DNA of 64,000 nucleotides from JAJEFO01 sp009843725 (GCA_965243215.1 CBDEUJ010000003.1:744001-808000), one strand, 5' to 3'; positions 1-10,423 are shown, numbered from the stretch's first letter. Notes: generated by a model from the sequence alone, not told the origin. Made by a program: numbers and translations.

Positions 1-855
1 AAGGGGCCCGCAGGAAAGAAGAAGTGGCAGCCGGTCTACTGCCACTTTGTCGACACCGGCGAGCACAAGATCCTGATTGACACCGGGCTGCCGGATCAGG
101 AACGCGCCAGCAAGTATCACCACAACTGCGAGAAACGTGGCTGCCTGCAGGTCCACGAACATCTGGAGCAGGAGCTCGGACTGCATCCCGACCAGATCGA
201 CGTGATCATCTTCACCCATCTTCACTGGGATCACGTACAGAACATGAAGGAGTTCAGGAACGCTCGCTACATCGCTCCGAAAGCCGAGCTGGAGATGGCG
301 TACAATCCGCTGCCTCTCTACTACCGCACCTACGAATGCGGCGTTCTTGGCATCGAGCCGGCCTATGCAGGATGCGTCTTCGAGGCCGTGGACGGCGAAT
401 GCGAGGTGCTGCCCGGCGTCACGATGTTCCCGACGCCGGGACACTCCGTGGGACATATGGCCGTGAGTGTCGCCACCGGTGCGGGCGACATCGTGGTTTG
501 CGGCGACGCGATCTTCGAAGAGCGCAATCTGGAACCGAACCCTGCCGAAATGTGGCGCTACTGGGTGCCCGCAAGGTTCGTCAATTCCTATGACGGATGG
601 AAGTCGGTTGAAGAGCTGGACAAGCGCGCAGACTACGTCCTGCCGTGCCATGACCATGCGGCGAATGCGCGCTCGGACGTCTTTCCCTATGAAGGCATGC
701 CGGTTCGCAAGCGTCGACAGGCAATACCGGGCTACCAGTTCTATTTCGGCGACATGCCGGCCGGCGCTGCCGGAAAGGAGGCGCCTGCAATGGCGGCCGA
801 GGACGTCGATGCCTACATTTCGAGCCTCGCAAGACCCGAAGACATGGAAGACTGA
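1..855 (+). CDS. MBL-fold hydrolase, AHL-lactonase-like (5' end outside window)
   Basis: Metallo-beta-lactamase-fold hydrolase. The open frame runs from base 1 with no start in view, so the N-terminus is missing. The visible part has the metal-binding signature HLHWDH (visible residues 73-78), a downstream GHSVGHM histidine, a GDA aspartate segment and a late CHDH histidine, which together form the di-metal site of the lactonase/glyoxalase-like branch. Known members of this branch open lactones (for example N-acyl homoserine lactones) or cleave thioesters. The HAD phosphatase gene starts 5 bp after the stop, so they are probably one operon. Beside an aldolase and a sugar kinase, a sugar-lactone or related substrate seems as likely as a quorum signal; that is inference. 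Confidence 0.75.
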   Translation, partial: KGPAGKKKWQPVYCHFVDTGEHKILIDTGLPDQERASKYHHNCEKRGCLQVHEHLEQELGLHPDQIDVIIFTHLHWDHVQNMKEFRNARYIAPKAELEMAYNPLPLYYRTYECGVLGIEPAYAGCVFEAVDGECEVLPGVTMFPTPGHSVGHMAVSVATGAGDIVVCGDAIFEERNLEPNPAEMWRYWVPARFVNSYDGWKSVEELDKRADYVLPCHDHAANARSDVFPYEGMPVRKRRQAIPGYQFYFGDMPAGAAGKEAPAMAAEDVDAYISSLARPEDMED

Positions 856-860
856 TCCCG

Positions 861-1700
861 ATGACCCGTGCCATCGCGAGCATCCTGGAGGTGGCAAGGG
901 AATATGACGCCGTCGTTCTGGATCAATGGGGCGTGCTGCACGATGGCAGCGAACCGTATCCCGGCGCGGTGACGGCGCTTGAATCGCTGCGAAGCGCGAA
1001 CGTGCGGCTTGCCGTGCTCTCCAACTCGGGGAAGCGGGCATCGGCAAACGAAGCACGGGTCGCCGCCATGGGGTTCGCTCCCGACCTGTTTGACAAGGTC
1101 ATGACAAGCGGCGAGGCGCTTTGGCTGGATGTCAGGTCCGGTCGCGTGCCGGAACGGCGCTACTTTTTTGTCGAGCGGACGCATGGGGACGCGAATTCGT
1201 GGGCCGGCGGACTGGACGTCACGATCTGTGACGTGCCGGAAGCGGCCGAGGCGATCCTGATCATGGGGCTTCCCGAAAACGCCGCTGCGGAGGAGTGGCA
1301 GGATGTTCTGGACCATGCGATGGCGGCGAACCTGACGGTTTACTGCTCGAATCCCGATCGTGCCAGTCCGCGCTCAGGGAACCGCAACACGCTGGCGCCT
1401 GGCGCACTTGCCCACATGCATGAGGGGAAGGGAGGCAACGTGGTCTTTTACGGCAAGCCTCGTCGCCACGTGTTCGAGGCTCTGGAGCATTCCCTTGGGG
1501 GGTCGCGCCTGTTGATGGTCGGCGACAGCCTGGAGCACGACATTGCAGGCGCGCATGGTGCAGGCTGGGACAGCGTGTTTGTGCAAGGCGGCCTCCTGCG
1601 CGAGAATTTCATGGCAGGCGATGCGTCGGACATCCTGGCCGAACTCTGCGCTGAGGAGGGCGTGCCGGCACCCACGTACCAGATGGAGTTGATCGCATGA
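861..1700 (+). CDS. HAD-superfamily subclass IIA hydrolase (TIGR01459-like)
   Basis: 279-residue haloacid-dehalogenase-type hydrolase. Motif I appears as the variant VLDQWGVLHDG near residue 20, with Asp first and Gln rather than Asp in the third position. Motif II is LSNSGKR, and motif IV is MVGDSLEHDIAGA near residue 218. The Q in motif I and the GVLHDG ending are typical of the TIGR01459 group related to NagD, which are phosphatases of unresolved substrate. The start codon lies 5 bp after the previous stop and its own stop overlaps the next gene by ATGA, so it is translationally coupled to the aldolase. It may dephosphorylate a sugar phosphate in the same pathway. Confidence 0.75.
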   Translation: MTRAIASILEVAREYDAVVLDQWGVLHDGSEPYPGAVTALESLRSANVRLAVLSNSGKRASANEARVAAMGFAPDLFDKVMTSGEALWLDVRSGRVPERRYFFVERTHGDANSWAGGLDVTICDVPEAAEAILIMGLPENAAAEEWQDVLDHAMAANLTVYCSNPDRASPRSGNRNTLAPGALAHMHEGKGGNVVFYGKPRRHVFEALEHSLGGSRLLMVGDSLEHDIAGAHGAGWDSVFVQGGLLRENFMAGDASDILAELCAEEGVPAPTYQMELIA

Positions 1701-2674
1701 GCGCGTACCTCGAACCTCCTGATTCCGAATTCCGCGCCCTTTCCGCCCGTCTCGGCAAGGATCCGCTTCAGGTCCAGGGTCCTGGGGGGAACACGTCCGT
1801 GAAAGACGGCGACGTCATGTGGATCAAGGCGTCAGGCACGGAACTGGCGCATGCGGAACTGCAGGACATCTTCGTCGCCGTGGATCGTGCCGCGGCGCTT
1901 GCTGAAGCGCACGGGTCCGCCGGGGACGGGAGTTGCCGGGCAGCCGTTCTGGACCCGCACACCACGCTTCGACCGTCGATCGAGACGACGTTTCACGCTG
2001 CGTTCGATCATGCGGTCGTTGTGCATACACATTCGATCGCGACCCTGACGCATGCGATCAGCCCCGAAGGTTGCGCCGCCGCACGCAGCAAGCTTGGAGG
2101 CCTGCCCTTCGTGGCGGTGCCCTATGCCAAGCCAGGCCTGCCGCTGACGAAATCGATCATGTCAAGGGTGACGGCGGAAACGAAGGTGGTCTTTCTGCAG
2201 AATCACGGCCTGATCTGCTGCGGCAGTTCGGTGCCGGAAGTGTCCGAACTGCTCGGCGAAGTGGAGGAACGGCTTGCCATGCCGCATCGTGCGGCGAAGT
2301 ACACCCCTCCGGAAGCATGCCCGGAGTCCGGCATGGAGTGGGTGAGCGAAGGGTGGATGGCGCAACAACCGCGGACCTGCACGTTGGCAATGTCCGGCTC
2401 GTACTATCCCGACCACGTCGTCTTTCTTGGACCCGGGGGCCTGTCCGGCGGCGGCCAGGTTGGCGCGCGGCCGGCCATCCTGTCCGAAGGTGTCGGCATC
2501 GCGCTTCGCAACGATGCGTCGCCAAGCCAGCGAGCAATGCTGCGATGCCTTTCGGACGTCCTTGGCCGGCTTCCAGAGGAATGGTCCGCAAGTCCCATCG
2601 GGTCGGAGGCAGAGGCAGAACTCCTGAACTGGGATGCCGAAAAGTACCGGCAGGCACTGGCCTCGCCCCCATGA
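1697..2674 (+). CDS. Class II aldolase/adducin-family protein
   Basis: 325 residues, longer than the roughly 210-residue fuculose-phosphate aldolases. The N-terminal GPGGNTSVK and the following IKASGTEL are class II aldolase signatures that bind the phosphate and substrate. The zinc site is visible as VVHTHSIATL (His-x-His) and the later QNHGLI histidine. Family members perform zinc-dependent retro-aldol cleavage, or sometimes epimerisation or decarboxylation, of sugar phosphates. The C-terminal third, after about residue 215, is an extra domain I do not recognise. Start and stop each overlap a neighbour by four bases, so it sits in the middle of a tight operon with the HAD hydrolase and FGGY kinase. 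Confidence 0.75.
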   Translation: MSAYLEPPDSEFRALSARLGKDPLQVQGPGGNTSVKDGDVMWIKASGTELAHAELQDIFVAVDRAAALAEAHGSAGDGSCRAAVLDPHTTLRPSIETTFHAAFDHAVVVHTHSIATLTHAISPEGCAAARSKLGGLPFVAVPYAKPGLPLTKSIMSRVTAETKVVFLQNHGLICCGSSVPEVSELLGEVEERLAMPHRAAKYTPPEACPESGMEWVSEGWMAQQPRTCTLAMSGSYYPDHVVFLGPGGLSGGGQVGARPAILSEGVGIALRNDASPSQRAMLRCLSDVLGRLPEEWSASPIGSEAEAELLNWDAEKYRQALASPP

Positions 2675-3942
2675 GCCTGGCGCTTGGCATCGATGTGGGC
2701 ACAAGCGGCATTCGAACCGCTGTCGCAGACGAACGCGGGAAAGTCCTGTCGATGGCTCGCTCGGCGCATCTGCCCCAGGACCCGGACCGCATTGACGCGG
2801 AAAAATGGTGGCAGGCGGTGGAAACATGCATATTGCGCCAGGTCGCGGCACTGGAGGAATCCGGTCACAGGGGAATGGAGATTTCGCGGATTGCCGTCGA
2901 CGGCACTTCGGGCAGCATGGTTCTGTGCGACGCAGGGCTGCGCCCGGTTGGTCGTGCATTGATGTATGATACCGGCTGCTTTGAACCCGAGGCGGCGCGG
3001 ATCGACATGCACGCTCCGCCAACGCATATCGCGCGAGGGCCGAATTCCGCGCTCGCGCGCGCCATGCGCCTCGTTGCGGAAGACGCGGAGGGGCTTGCCT
3101 GCCATCTCCTTCACCAGGCCGATTTCATCGCCGCCAGGCTGACAGGGCGCGGCGGACATTCCGACCGCAACAACGCCCTGAAGACCGGCCTCGACCCCGC
3201 GACGGGCACCTGGCCTGACTGGATCGGCAACGTCCTTGACATCGCGCTGCTGCCGCTCGCCCACGCCGTAGGGACGCCGGTCTCGGAGATCGTGCCCGAT
3301 CTCGCCGCCCGGTTGGGTCTGGCATCGCGTGCCGTCGTCCACGCCGGCACCACCGACAGCATCGCGGCATTCATCGCGGCAGCCCCTCCCGAGACCGGAA
3401 CGGCCGTGACCTCCCTCGGCTCCACTCTGGCAATCAAGATGCTCGGTCGTGAGCGAATCGACGATCCTGCAATCGGGCTGTATTCGCATCGGCTTGGCGA
3501 TGCATGGCTGGTTGGCGGAGCGTCCAACTCCGGCGGCGCGGTTCTGGCACACTTCTTTTCACCCGATGACATTGCCCGGCTGAGCGCCAGCATTGACGCA
3601 ACGACACCCTCCGGCCTTGACTACTATCCATTGATCCGCGCCGGCGAGCGATTTCCGTTCAACGACCCCAACCTGACGCCGCGCGTTGCGCCCCGGCCTG
3701 CCGACGACGCGGCTTTCCTGCAAGGCCTGCTGGAAGGCATCGCGCGGATCGAAGCGCAATGCTATCGCGAAATCGAGGCCCGAGGCGGCGGATTCCCGGA
3801 CGCAATCTTCTCTGCGGGCGGCGGTGCAGAAAACGCTGCGTTCACTGAAATCCGGGCCAGGGCCCTCGGCATTGTGCCGGCACGTGCAGAAGACGTGGAA
3901 GCAGCGATCGGCGCTGCGCGGGTTGCGGCGGGCATGTCCTGA
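2671..3942 (+). CDS. FGGY-family carbohydrate kinase, D-ribulokinase-like
   Basis: 423-residue sugar kinase of the FGGY family. The start was chosen at ATG 2671 because the fold begins immediately with LGIDVGTSGIRTAV (phosphate 1 loop) and the codon overlaps the aldolase stop. VDGTSGSMVLCD, the second phosphate segment AGTTDSIAAF, and SAGGGAENAAF near the C-terminus complete the ATPase core. The short length (most FGGY kinases are near 500) and the DGTSG motif resemble the SePSK/AtXK-1 D-ribulokinase group. Such enzymes phosphorylate ketopentoses with ATP. The product could feed the adjacent aldolase. Substrate is inferred, not shown. Confidence 0.75.
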   Translation: MSLALGIDVGTSGIRTAVADERGKVLSMARSAHLPQDPDRIDAEKWWQAVETCILRQVAALEESGHRGMEISRIAVDGTSGSMVLCDAGLRPVGRALMYDTGCFEPEAARIDMHAPPTHIARGPNSALARAMRLVAEDAEGLACHLLHQADFIAARLTGRGGHSDRNNALKTGLDPATGTWPDWIGNVLDIALLPLAHAVGTPVSEIVPDLAARLGLASRAVVHAGTTDSIAAFIAAAPPETGTAVTSLGSTLAIKMLGRERIDDPAIGLYSHRLGDAWLVGGASNSGGAVLAHFFSPDDIARLSASIDATTPSGLDYYPLIRAGERFPFNDPNLTPRVAPRPADDAAFLQGLLEGIARIEAQCYREIEARGGGFPDAIFSAGGGAENAAFTEIRARALGIVPARAEDVEAAIGAARVAAGMS

Positions 3943-4051
3943 ATCCGAGGCAACGCAGTCCCGAACGGCAGGATGCCGCCAGGATCCAAAAGGCGCACAT
4001 TTCCTCGCGCATGCCAATGACAAGCTTTCCATTGGCCGATAGCCTGGCGGG

Positions 4052-4921
4052 ATGTCTGGCAGCCCATGGACAGACGAGGAGAACGACCTGATCGTCGAGG
4101 ACTACTTCGCGATGCTGGCCAAGGACGTCGCGGGACGGGAATACATGAAGGCCGCGCATCGACGCGCGTTGATGCCGCGTCTGCAAGATCGCTCCGAGGC
4201 CTCTATCGAGTTCAAGCACCAGAACATCAGCGCCGCACTCAGGGATCTCGGCGAGGACTGGATCCGCGGCTACAGGCCGGCAAGGAACTACCAGGGCGCT
4301 CTCGCCGATGCCGTCATGCGGTGGCTCAACCGAAATCCGGACTGGATCTCCAGGCCTTCCGCGAGCCGCCCCGCGTTCGGAACGCTCGAATCGCTGGAAA
4401 TTCCGGTCGGGTTGCCACCCACCTTGTCAAACGGACCACCACCCAAAAATCTCGAGAAGATGATTCAAACCGCGAAGAAATTCGACATCGCGGGCCGGGA
4501 CGAGCGCAATCGGGCGCTTGGTCGTGCCGGAGAGGAGCGGGCCTTGGCGCATGAGCGGGCCACCCTGCATTGTGCCGGCCGGGGCGACCTCGCCCGCCGG
4601 GTGCGATGGGTCTCGGAGGAGGACGGCGACGGCGCGGGCTATGACATTTCCAGCTTCGAACCGAACGGGAGATCGCGCCTGATCGAGGTGAAGACAACCA
4701 ACGGTTGGGAAAGGACACCCTTCTTCATTTCCCGCAACGAGGTTGCGGTGTCGCAAGAGCGCCCTTCCGAATGGCGCCTGTTCCGGCTCTGGAACTTCTC
4801 CCGCGAACCGAAGGCTTTCGAGATTCATCCGCCGCTTGATGCCCATGTGTCGCTGACGGCTACCGCATTCCGGGCCGACTTCCGCAGGGAAACCGGCGCG
4901 CACGCACAAAAGGGAGTCTAG
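4052..4921 (+). CDS. DUF3883 domain protein (nuclease-like fold)
   Basis: 289 residues. The N-terminal half (about 1-130) has no motif I recognise. The C-terminal half, about 150-260, is a DUF3883 domain: a GRAGEE helix, then GYDISSF and, about ten residues later, LIEVKTTNG, followed by PFFISRNEV. The D...EVK spacing is that of PD-(D/E)XK nuclease folds. DUF3883 domains often occur in restriction or DNA-repair-like proteins, sometimes fused to helicases. Here it stands alone, 109 bp after the sugar kinase and 220 bp before creatinase, with no methylase or helicase nearby. There is no strong ribosome-binding site before this ATG. The role is unknown. Confidence 0.65.
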   Translation: MSGSPWTDEENDLIVEDYFAMLAKDVAGREYMKAAHRRALMPRLQDRSEASIEFKHQNISAALRDLGEDWIRGYRPARNYQGALADAVMRWLNRNPDWISRPSASRPAFGTLESLEIPVGLPPTLSNGPPPKNLEKMIQTAKKFDIAGRDERNRALGRAGEERALAHERATLHCAGRGDLARRVRWVSEEDGDGAGYDISSFEPNGRSRLIEVKTTNGWERTPFFISRNEVAVSQERPSEWRLFRLWNFSREPKAFEIHPPLDAHVSLTATAFRADFRRETGAHAQKGV

Positions 4922-5141
4922 GTCTCGGCATCGGGGCCGACACAGGCATCGATTCCCGGTCGCTGGATCTCGCCAAATCGCAGCGCATTTCTTTGCCAAG
5001 GCCACCGAAGCATTGCCTGCCAGGTGGCGCGGCCCTATTGTCACGATTGCCTGCAGCGATGGCGTCGTTGCCCCGGCGGTGGTCCGGGTCCAGGAGATCA
5101 TGGCCCTGTACGCCGGGGCGATGGCCAGAATGGAGACCGCC

Positions 5142-6356
5142 ATGGCTGACACGCGCCCCGACTTCCTTGTTCTCGAAAACGGCGAAAAGGCCGAGCCGCC
5201 CTTCGCCCCCGAAGAGTATGCGGCTCGGCTGGAAAGGCTCCGCGCCGTCATGGAGCAAAGAGACATCCCGGCCGTGCTGCTCTCGTCGATGCACAACATC
5301 GCCTACTACTCCGGCTTTCTTCATTGCGCCTTCGGTCGGCCCTACGGCTGCATCGTGACCAAGGATCGCTGCACGACAGTCTCGGCGAACATCGATGCCG
5401 GCCAGCCCTGGCGACGCTCGATCGAGGACAATCTCGTCTACACGGACTGGAAACGCGACAACTACTGGCGGGCGGTGAAGTCCGTCATCGGCGCCACCGC
5501 CCGGCTCGGCATCGAGGCAGATCACCTGACCCTTGCCGCCGAGCAGACGTGCCGCGAAATGCTGGGTGCCGACAGCCTGGTCGATATCGCGCCGGACACG
5601 ATGCGGCTCCGGATGGTCAAGTCACCTGCAGAAATCTCGCTCATCAAGGAAGGGGCTCGCATCGCGGACATCGGAGGATGGGCGATCAAGGAGACGATCA
5701 GCGAAGGCGTCCGCGAAATCGATGTCGCAATGGCCGGGCGCGACGCGATGGAAATCGTGATCGCTGACGCTTTCCCGAATGCGGAATATCGCGATACCTG
5801 GGTCTGGTTCCAGTCAGGCATCAATACTGATGGCGCGCACAACCCTGTCACCGGCCGGCGGCTTGAAGCCGGGGATCTCCTGAGTCTCAACGCGTTTCCG
5901 ATGATCAGCGGGTACTACACAGCGCTCGAACGCTCACTCTTTCTCGGGGAACCTGATGCTGAAACGCTCAGGATCTGGCAAGCCAACGTTGCGGCGCACG
6001 AACTCGGTCTGTCGCTCATCAGGCCGGGCGCGGCGTGCTCGGGAATCTGCGCGGAGATCAACAGGTTCTTCGAAGACGAAGGGCTCCTGCAATTCCGGTC
6101 CTTCGGATACGGCCACTCCTTCGGCGTGCTCAGCCACTACTACGGCCGGGAGGCCGGGCTGGAACTTCGCGAAGACATCGACACGATCCTGGAACCGGGC
6201 ATGGTGATCTCCATGGAACCCATGTTGATGATTCCCGAAGGCCGGCCCGGCGCCGGCGGGTATCGCGAACATGACATCCTTGTCGTTGGCGAAGACAGTG
6301 CAACGAACATCACCGGATTTCCTTACGGGCCGGACCACAATGTCATCGGAACCTGA
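5142..6356 (+). CDS. Creatinase (creatine amidinohydrolase)
   Basis: Hydrolyses creatine to sarcosine and urea in the cytoplasm; fold of the pita-bread M24 aminopeptidase family. From the ATG at 5142 the protein is 404 residues, matching Pseudomonas creatinase (about 403), with GGAG six bases upstream; ATGs further upstream would add an atypical extension. Recognisable blocks are HNIAYYSGFL, FGRPYGC, SANIDAGQPWRR, VYTDWKRDNYW, WFQSGINTDGAHNPVTGR, SLNAFPMISGYYTALER, FGYGHSFGVLSHYYGREAG and VISMEPMLM. The active-site histidine is in the GHSFG block. The distinctive INTDGAHNP and QPWRR blocks separate it from Xaa-Pro peptidases. No sarcosine oxidase, creatininase or urease gene is adjacent, so downstream steps must be encoded elsewhere. 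Confidence 0.92.
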   Translation: MADTRPDFLVLENGEKAEPPFAPEEYAARLERLRAVMEQRDIPAVLLSSMHNIAYYSGFLHCAFGRPYGCIVTKDRCTTVSANIDAGQPWRRSIEDNLVYTDWKRDNYWRAVKSVIGATARLGIEADHLTLAAEQTCREMLGADSLVDIAPDTMRLRMVKSPAEISLIKEGARIADIGGWAIKETISEGVREIDVAMAGRDAMEIVIADAFPNAEYRDTWVWFQSGINTDGAHNPVTGRRLEAGDLLSLNAFPMISGYYTALERSLFLGEPDAETLRIWQANVAAHELGLSLIRPGAACSGICAEINRFFEDEGLLQFRSFGYGHSFGVLSHYYGREAGLELREDIDTILEPGMVISMEPMLMIPEGRPGAGGYREHDILVVGEDSATNITGFPYGPDHNVIGT

Positions 6357-7122
6357 TGCAAAGGCGCTTCCGACATCCTTGCTCCTGCACTGAACGGACA
6401 AGCGACCGGTTGGTCACCTGCGGCCACGCGCTGGCAGGTTGCTGCCACAAGGGCAGGACAGCTGGCACTGGCTGAAGCGCGCGCTTGAGGACCAGAGACT
6501 GCCCTGCACCGCCACGCTTGAAAGCGCTTCGAAGGCTGCCGGAAGCCTGGGAGCCGACGCACATGTCTCGTCTGACGTGACTCGCCGACGGTGGGCCGCC
6601 GCGACATGCCGACAACGGAACGGTGCCGCGGTTGCGACGGCGAGCAGGTCGATCCCGTCGCCGGCGATTCGGCGCTGGAGTTCTGCCGCACGGCTGAACC
6701 TGGCACTTGGCGGCACTTCATGGGGAGCCGAAGAGGGATTCCGCGACCATCCTGTCGACATTCCAGCTATCGGGCCCGGACCGCCGCCGGTCAACCTGTC
6801 TTTCCAATGGGAGGGTTCTGGCCTGGGTTGACCCGGAGAGGCTCAAAGGCCCGTTTCTGGATCGGGGTCGGCGTGGTGACGACGGGCAGCAGGCTTTCGC
6901 CATGGTCCTGCAGGCGCAGCGGTTCAGCGCCATGCCCGAGATGTCGTCGAGCAACTTGCGGAAGCTGCGCGCGGGCAGGCCGACGGCGGCGCGCCAGGCC
7001 CTGCACGGCAATCTGCCCGGACAGCTTCGGCGTCTGCGTCACCGACCTCAGGCACCGCTCTTTCCCTTATGGTCCCAGGTCCCTCGACCAGCGGGGCAAA
7101 TCCGCCCGGGTCTTTGTCCACC
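6357..7122 (+). other. Gap with no recognisable gene
   Basis: 766 bp between creatinase (+) and mannitol dehydrogenase (-). Several open frames exist on both strands but all are arginine/proline-rich shadows of high-GC DNA, without a family motif or a ribosome-binding site. I found no tRNA-like fold, transposase motif or convincing terminator. It may hold the remains of a decayed gene. Confidence 0.4.
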
Positions 7123-8616
7123 TCAGTGAGGACTGCCTGCCGCGCTCGCATCCCGATTCAGATATTGGCAAATGACTGACTCGATGCCGTCGCGATAAAT
7201 CAATGTCAGCCATCGCTCAAAGGCTGAGGAAAATCTCGGTGCCTGAGAGAGGTCCCCGTAAATGTCGCGCATCTCAAGCCAGATGTGCGGAACCTCTCGG
7301 GCGCGGGCCGCGTACGCGGTAAGGTCATCCCAGAACGGATCATTCGACTCGATGCAGCTGCCGTCCTCGCGCGTCCCCTCACACATCCGCGCCCACAGCG
7401 CCTCGACCAGGCTCAGACCCTCGACTGAACCACCCGCAGCCAGCGCCTCTCGCAGAATGGGCAGGACAAAGCGGGCGTGCCGCGATGATCCGTCGAAGGC
7501 GACGCGACGGGTGGTGTCGAGAATCTCCGGGTTGGAGAAGCGACGCTCGACCAGCTTCTTGTAGTTCGCTGGCGTCATGTCGGGCACAGGGTGCACGTAG
7601 GGCGCGATCTCCTCGGCCTGGACCTTGCGAAACAGCGCCGCGATCAGCGGGTGCTCCATGCAATCGGCGATCGTTTCAACCGACAGGAGCTCGCCGGCGT
7701 TGGAGAGCACCTGATGCCCGGCGTTCAGAATCCGGATCTTCATCGTCTCGTAGTCGTGCACCGCGTCGGTGAAGGTTGCGCCGACTTCGTCCCAGTCAGG
7801 CCGCCCGGCGCAGAAATCGTCCTCGATTACCCACTGATGGTAGTTCTCGTGGGTGACGGGCGCGGCGTCGTCGATCCCGAACGATCGCGCAAGGGCAATT
7901 TCCTTCGGGCCGGTCGCCGGCACGATGCAATCCACCATCGAGTTGGGAAAGCTGCAATTTCCATCGATCCAGTCGGCAAGATCCGGGTCGCTCAGACGGG
8001 CGAGCGACACGACCGTCTGGCGCAGGATGGCACCGTTGCCCTGCAGATTGTCGCAGCTTTGCCCGGTGAATGGCCCATGCCCAGCGGCGCGGCGCAGCTT
8101 CAGTGCGGATATCATGGCGCCGAAGGCGGTGCGTGGATTGTCGGGGTCTTGGGCGTCGTGGGCGATATCGGCGTGTGCGGCGTCGAAACTGCCGCTTGCG
8201 TCGATGTAATATCCGCCCTCGGTCACAGTCAGCGAGACGACGCGGATTTGCGGATCGGCCAAGGCACGGATCAAGGCGCCGTTGCCGTCCTCGACGGGCA
8301 GGTAGTCGACCATGGGCCCTATGACCTCGGCGCTCGCGCCGGAGGGGTCAAGTTCGATCAGTGTGGTCAGGCAGTCCTGCGCCAGGAGCTTTTCGCGCAT
8401 CGCCGCATCGTAGGGCCTTACCCCAGCGCCGATGATGGCCCAGTCCTGCGCACGACCGTCTTGCATCAGCCGGTGCAGATACCATGCCTGATGCGCGCGG
8501 TGGAAGTTGCCAAGTCCTATGTGCACGATCCCGGGCGTCAGCTTGCCTCGGTCGTAGCGTGGGCGTTCGATGCCCTCGGGAAGGCTCGACAAGGCATCAT
8601 TGCCGAGTTTTTTCAT
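7123..8616 (-). CDS. mtlK: Mannitol 2-dehydrogenase (polyol dehydrogenase)
   Basis: NAD-dependent oxidation of D-mannitol (also related polyols) to ketoses. It is a 497-residue member of the long-chain mannitol dehydrogenase family. The N-terminal GIVHIGLGNFHRAHQAWY is the family fingerprint that begins the nucleotide-binding domain, and KIRILNAGHQVLSN carries the catalytic KxxxxNxxH arrangement. The start at 8616 has GGGGG seven bases upstream; an alternative ATG at 8634 would add six residues. It is the last gene of the polyol operon, placed just after the decayed sorbitol dehydrogenase gene, whose ancestral stop lies only 21 bp before this start. All key residues look intact, so mannitol use is probably retained. 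Confidence 0.88.
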   Translation of the reverse strand: MKKLGNDALSSLPEGIERPRYDRGKLTPGIVHIGLGNFHRAHQAWYLHRLMQDGRAQDWAIIGAGVRPYDAAMREKLLAQDCLTTLIELDPSGASAEVIGPMVDYLPVEDGNGALIRALADPQIRVVSLTVTEGGYYIDASGSFDAAHADIAHDAQDPDNPRTAFGAMISALKLRRAAGHGPFTGQSCDNLQGNGAILRQTVVSLARLSDPDLADWIDGNCSFPNSMVDCIVPATGPKEIALARSFGIDDAAPVTHENYHQWVIEDDFCAGRPDWDEVGATFTDAVHDYETMKIRILNAGHQVLSNAGELLSVETIADCMEHPLIAALFRKVQAEEIAPYVHPVPDMTPANYKKLVERRFSNPEILDTTRRVAFDGSSRHARFVLPILREALAAGGSVEGLSLVEALWARMCEGTREDGSCIESNDPFWDDLTAYAARAREVPHIWLEMRDIYGDLSQAPRFSSAFERWLTLIYRDGIESVICQYLNRDASAAGSPH

Positions 8617-8637
8617 GGCATCCCCCGAATTCATCGC

Positions 8638-9407
8638 TCAACTCATCCTCTGTCCGCCATCAACGTTTCAGGTCCGGACAACGATGCAGTCGGCCTCGTC
8701 GGAAGCGAGAAAGACCGCCCTGCCGGCGAGGGATCCGGTCCGGCCCGCGCACCCGCAGGACACGCTTGAGCCGACATCCCTCTTCTTCCGCCCGAACCGG
8801 CTGCCTTCATGCTTGGCGATGAAGGCGTAGACGCCGTCCCGGTGCTCACCGTCGACCACTCCGGGGGCGATGGCGTTGACGTTGATGCGGTGCTGAACGA
8901 GGATCAGCCCGGCCGATTGGGACAGGCTGCTCACCGCCGAGTTCGATGCACAGCAGGCCGCGACAAGGGACTCGCCGCAACGGCTCGTCCGGCTCGCCAC
9001 AACCATGGCACTGCCGCTCTTGCCGCGTTCCATCATGTGCCACGCGACGGCTTGCAGGATGAACAGCGTGCCGGCGACGTTGATGTCGCGGACCCGCGCG
9101 CAGTCGTCCCGGGCAATCTCGTCGATCGGGGCCGAAACGATGATCGTCGCATTTTTGATCAGGATGCCGCTGCCGCCGGGGGCGGCCATGGTCTTGGCGA
9201 CGCTTGCGCCGATGAAGCCTTGTCGGGCGCCATCGATTTCCACCACGATGGCAGCCGTGGCCATCTCTTCTGCCGACTGGCGCGCCCAGGCAATGTCGAT
9301 GCCGGGAAGAGCGCCACGCGCGCTTTCCGCCACATGGGCCTCGGGAAAGGCGCGCGCGATACCGCGCGCTGCGCCGACGATCAACGCGGTCTTGCCTTCG
9401 AGCCGTT

Positions 9408-9411
<4 letters not shown>
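8638..9411 (-). pseudogene. smoS: Decayed sorbitol dehydrogenase (short-chain dehydrogenase, SmoS-type)
   Basis: Position and sequence fit the L-iditol/sorbitol 2-dehydrogenase of Rhodobacteraceae polyol operons, but the gene is damaged. In the product from 9411, the cofactor loop reads GAARGIAR, with the third glycine (residue 19) replaced by Ala. The NNAA motif is KNAT at residues 86-89. The catalytic YxxxK is CCASN at 153-157, so both Tyr and Lys are lost. A TGA stop occurs at 8668-8670; beyond it the same frame continues NVDGGQRMS and stops at 8638-8640, matching the family ending NVDGGQxMS. The start overlaps the ATPase stop by ATGA, so it is still in the operon. A working sorbitol dehydrogenase is very unlikely. 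Confidence 0.85.
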
Positions 9412-10412
<1,001 letters not shown>

Positions 10413-10423
10413 GTCCGTTCCCC

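Noticed and set aside
1933..2670. N-terminal extension of the FGGY kinase frame
   Set aside because: It overlaps the class II aldolase in another frame. The kinase fold begins at ATG 2671, which overlaps the aldolase stop in the usual ATGA manner.
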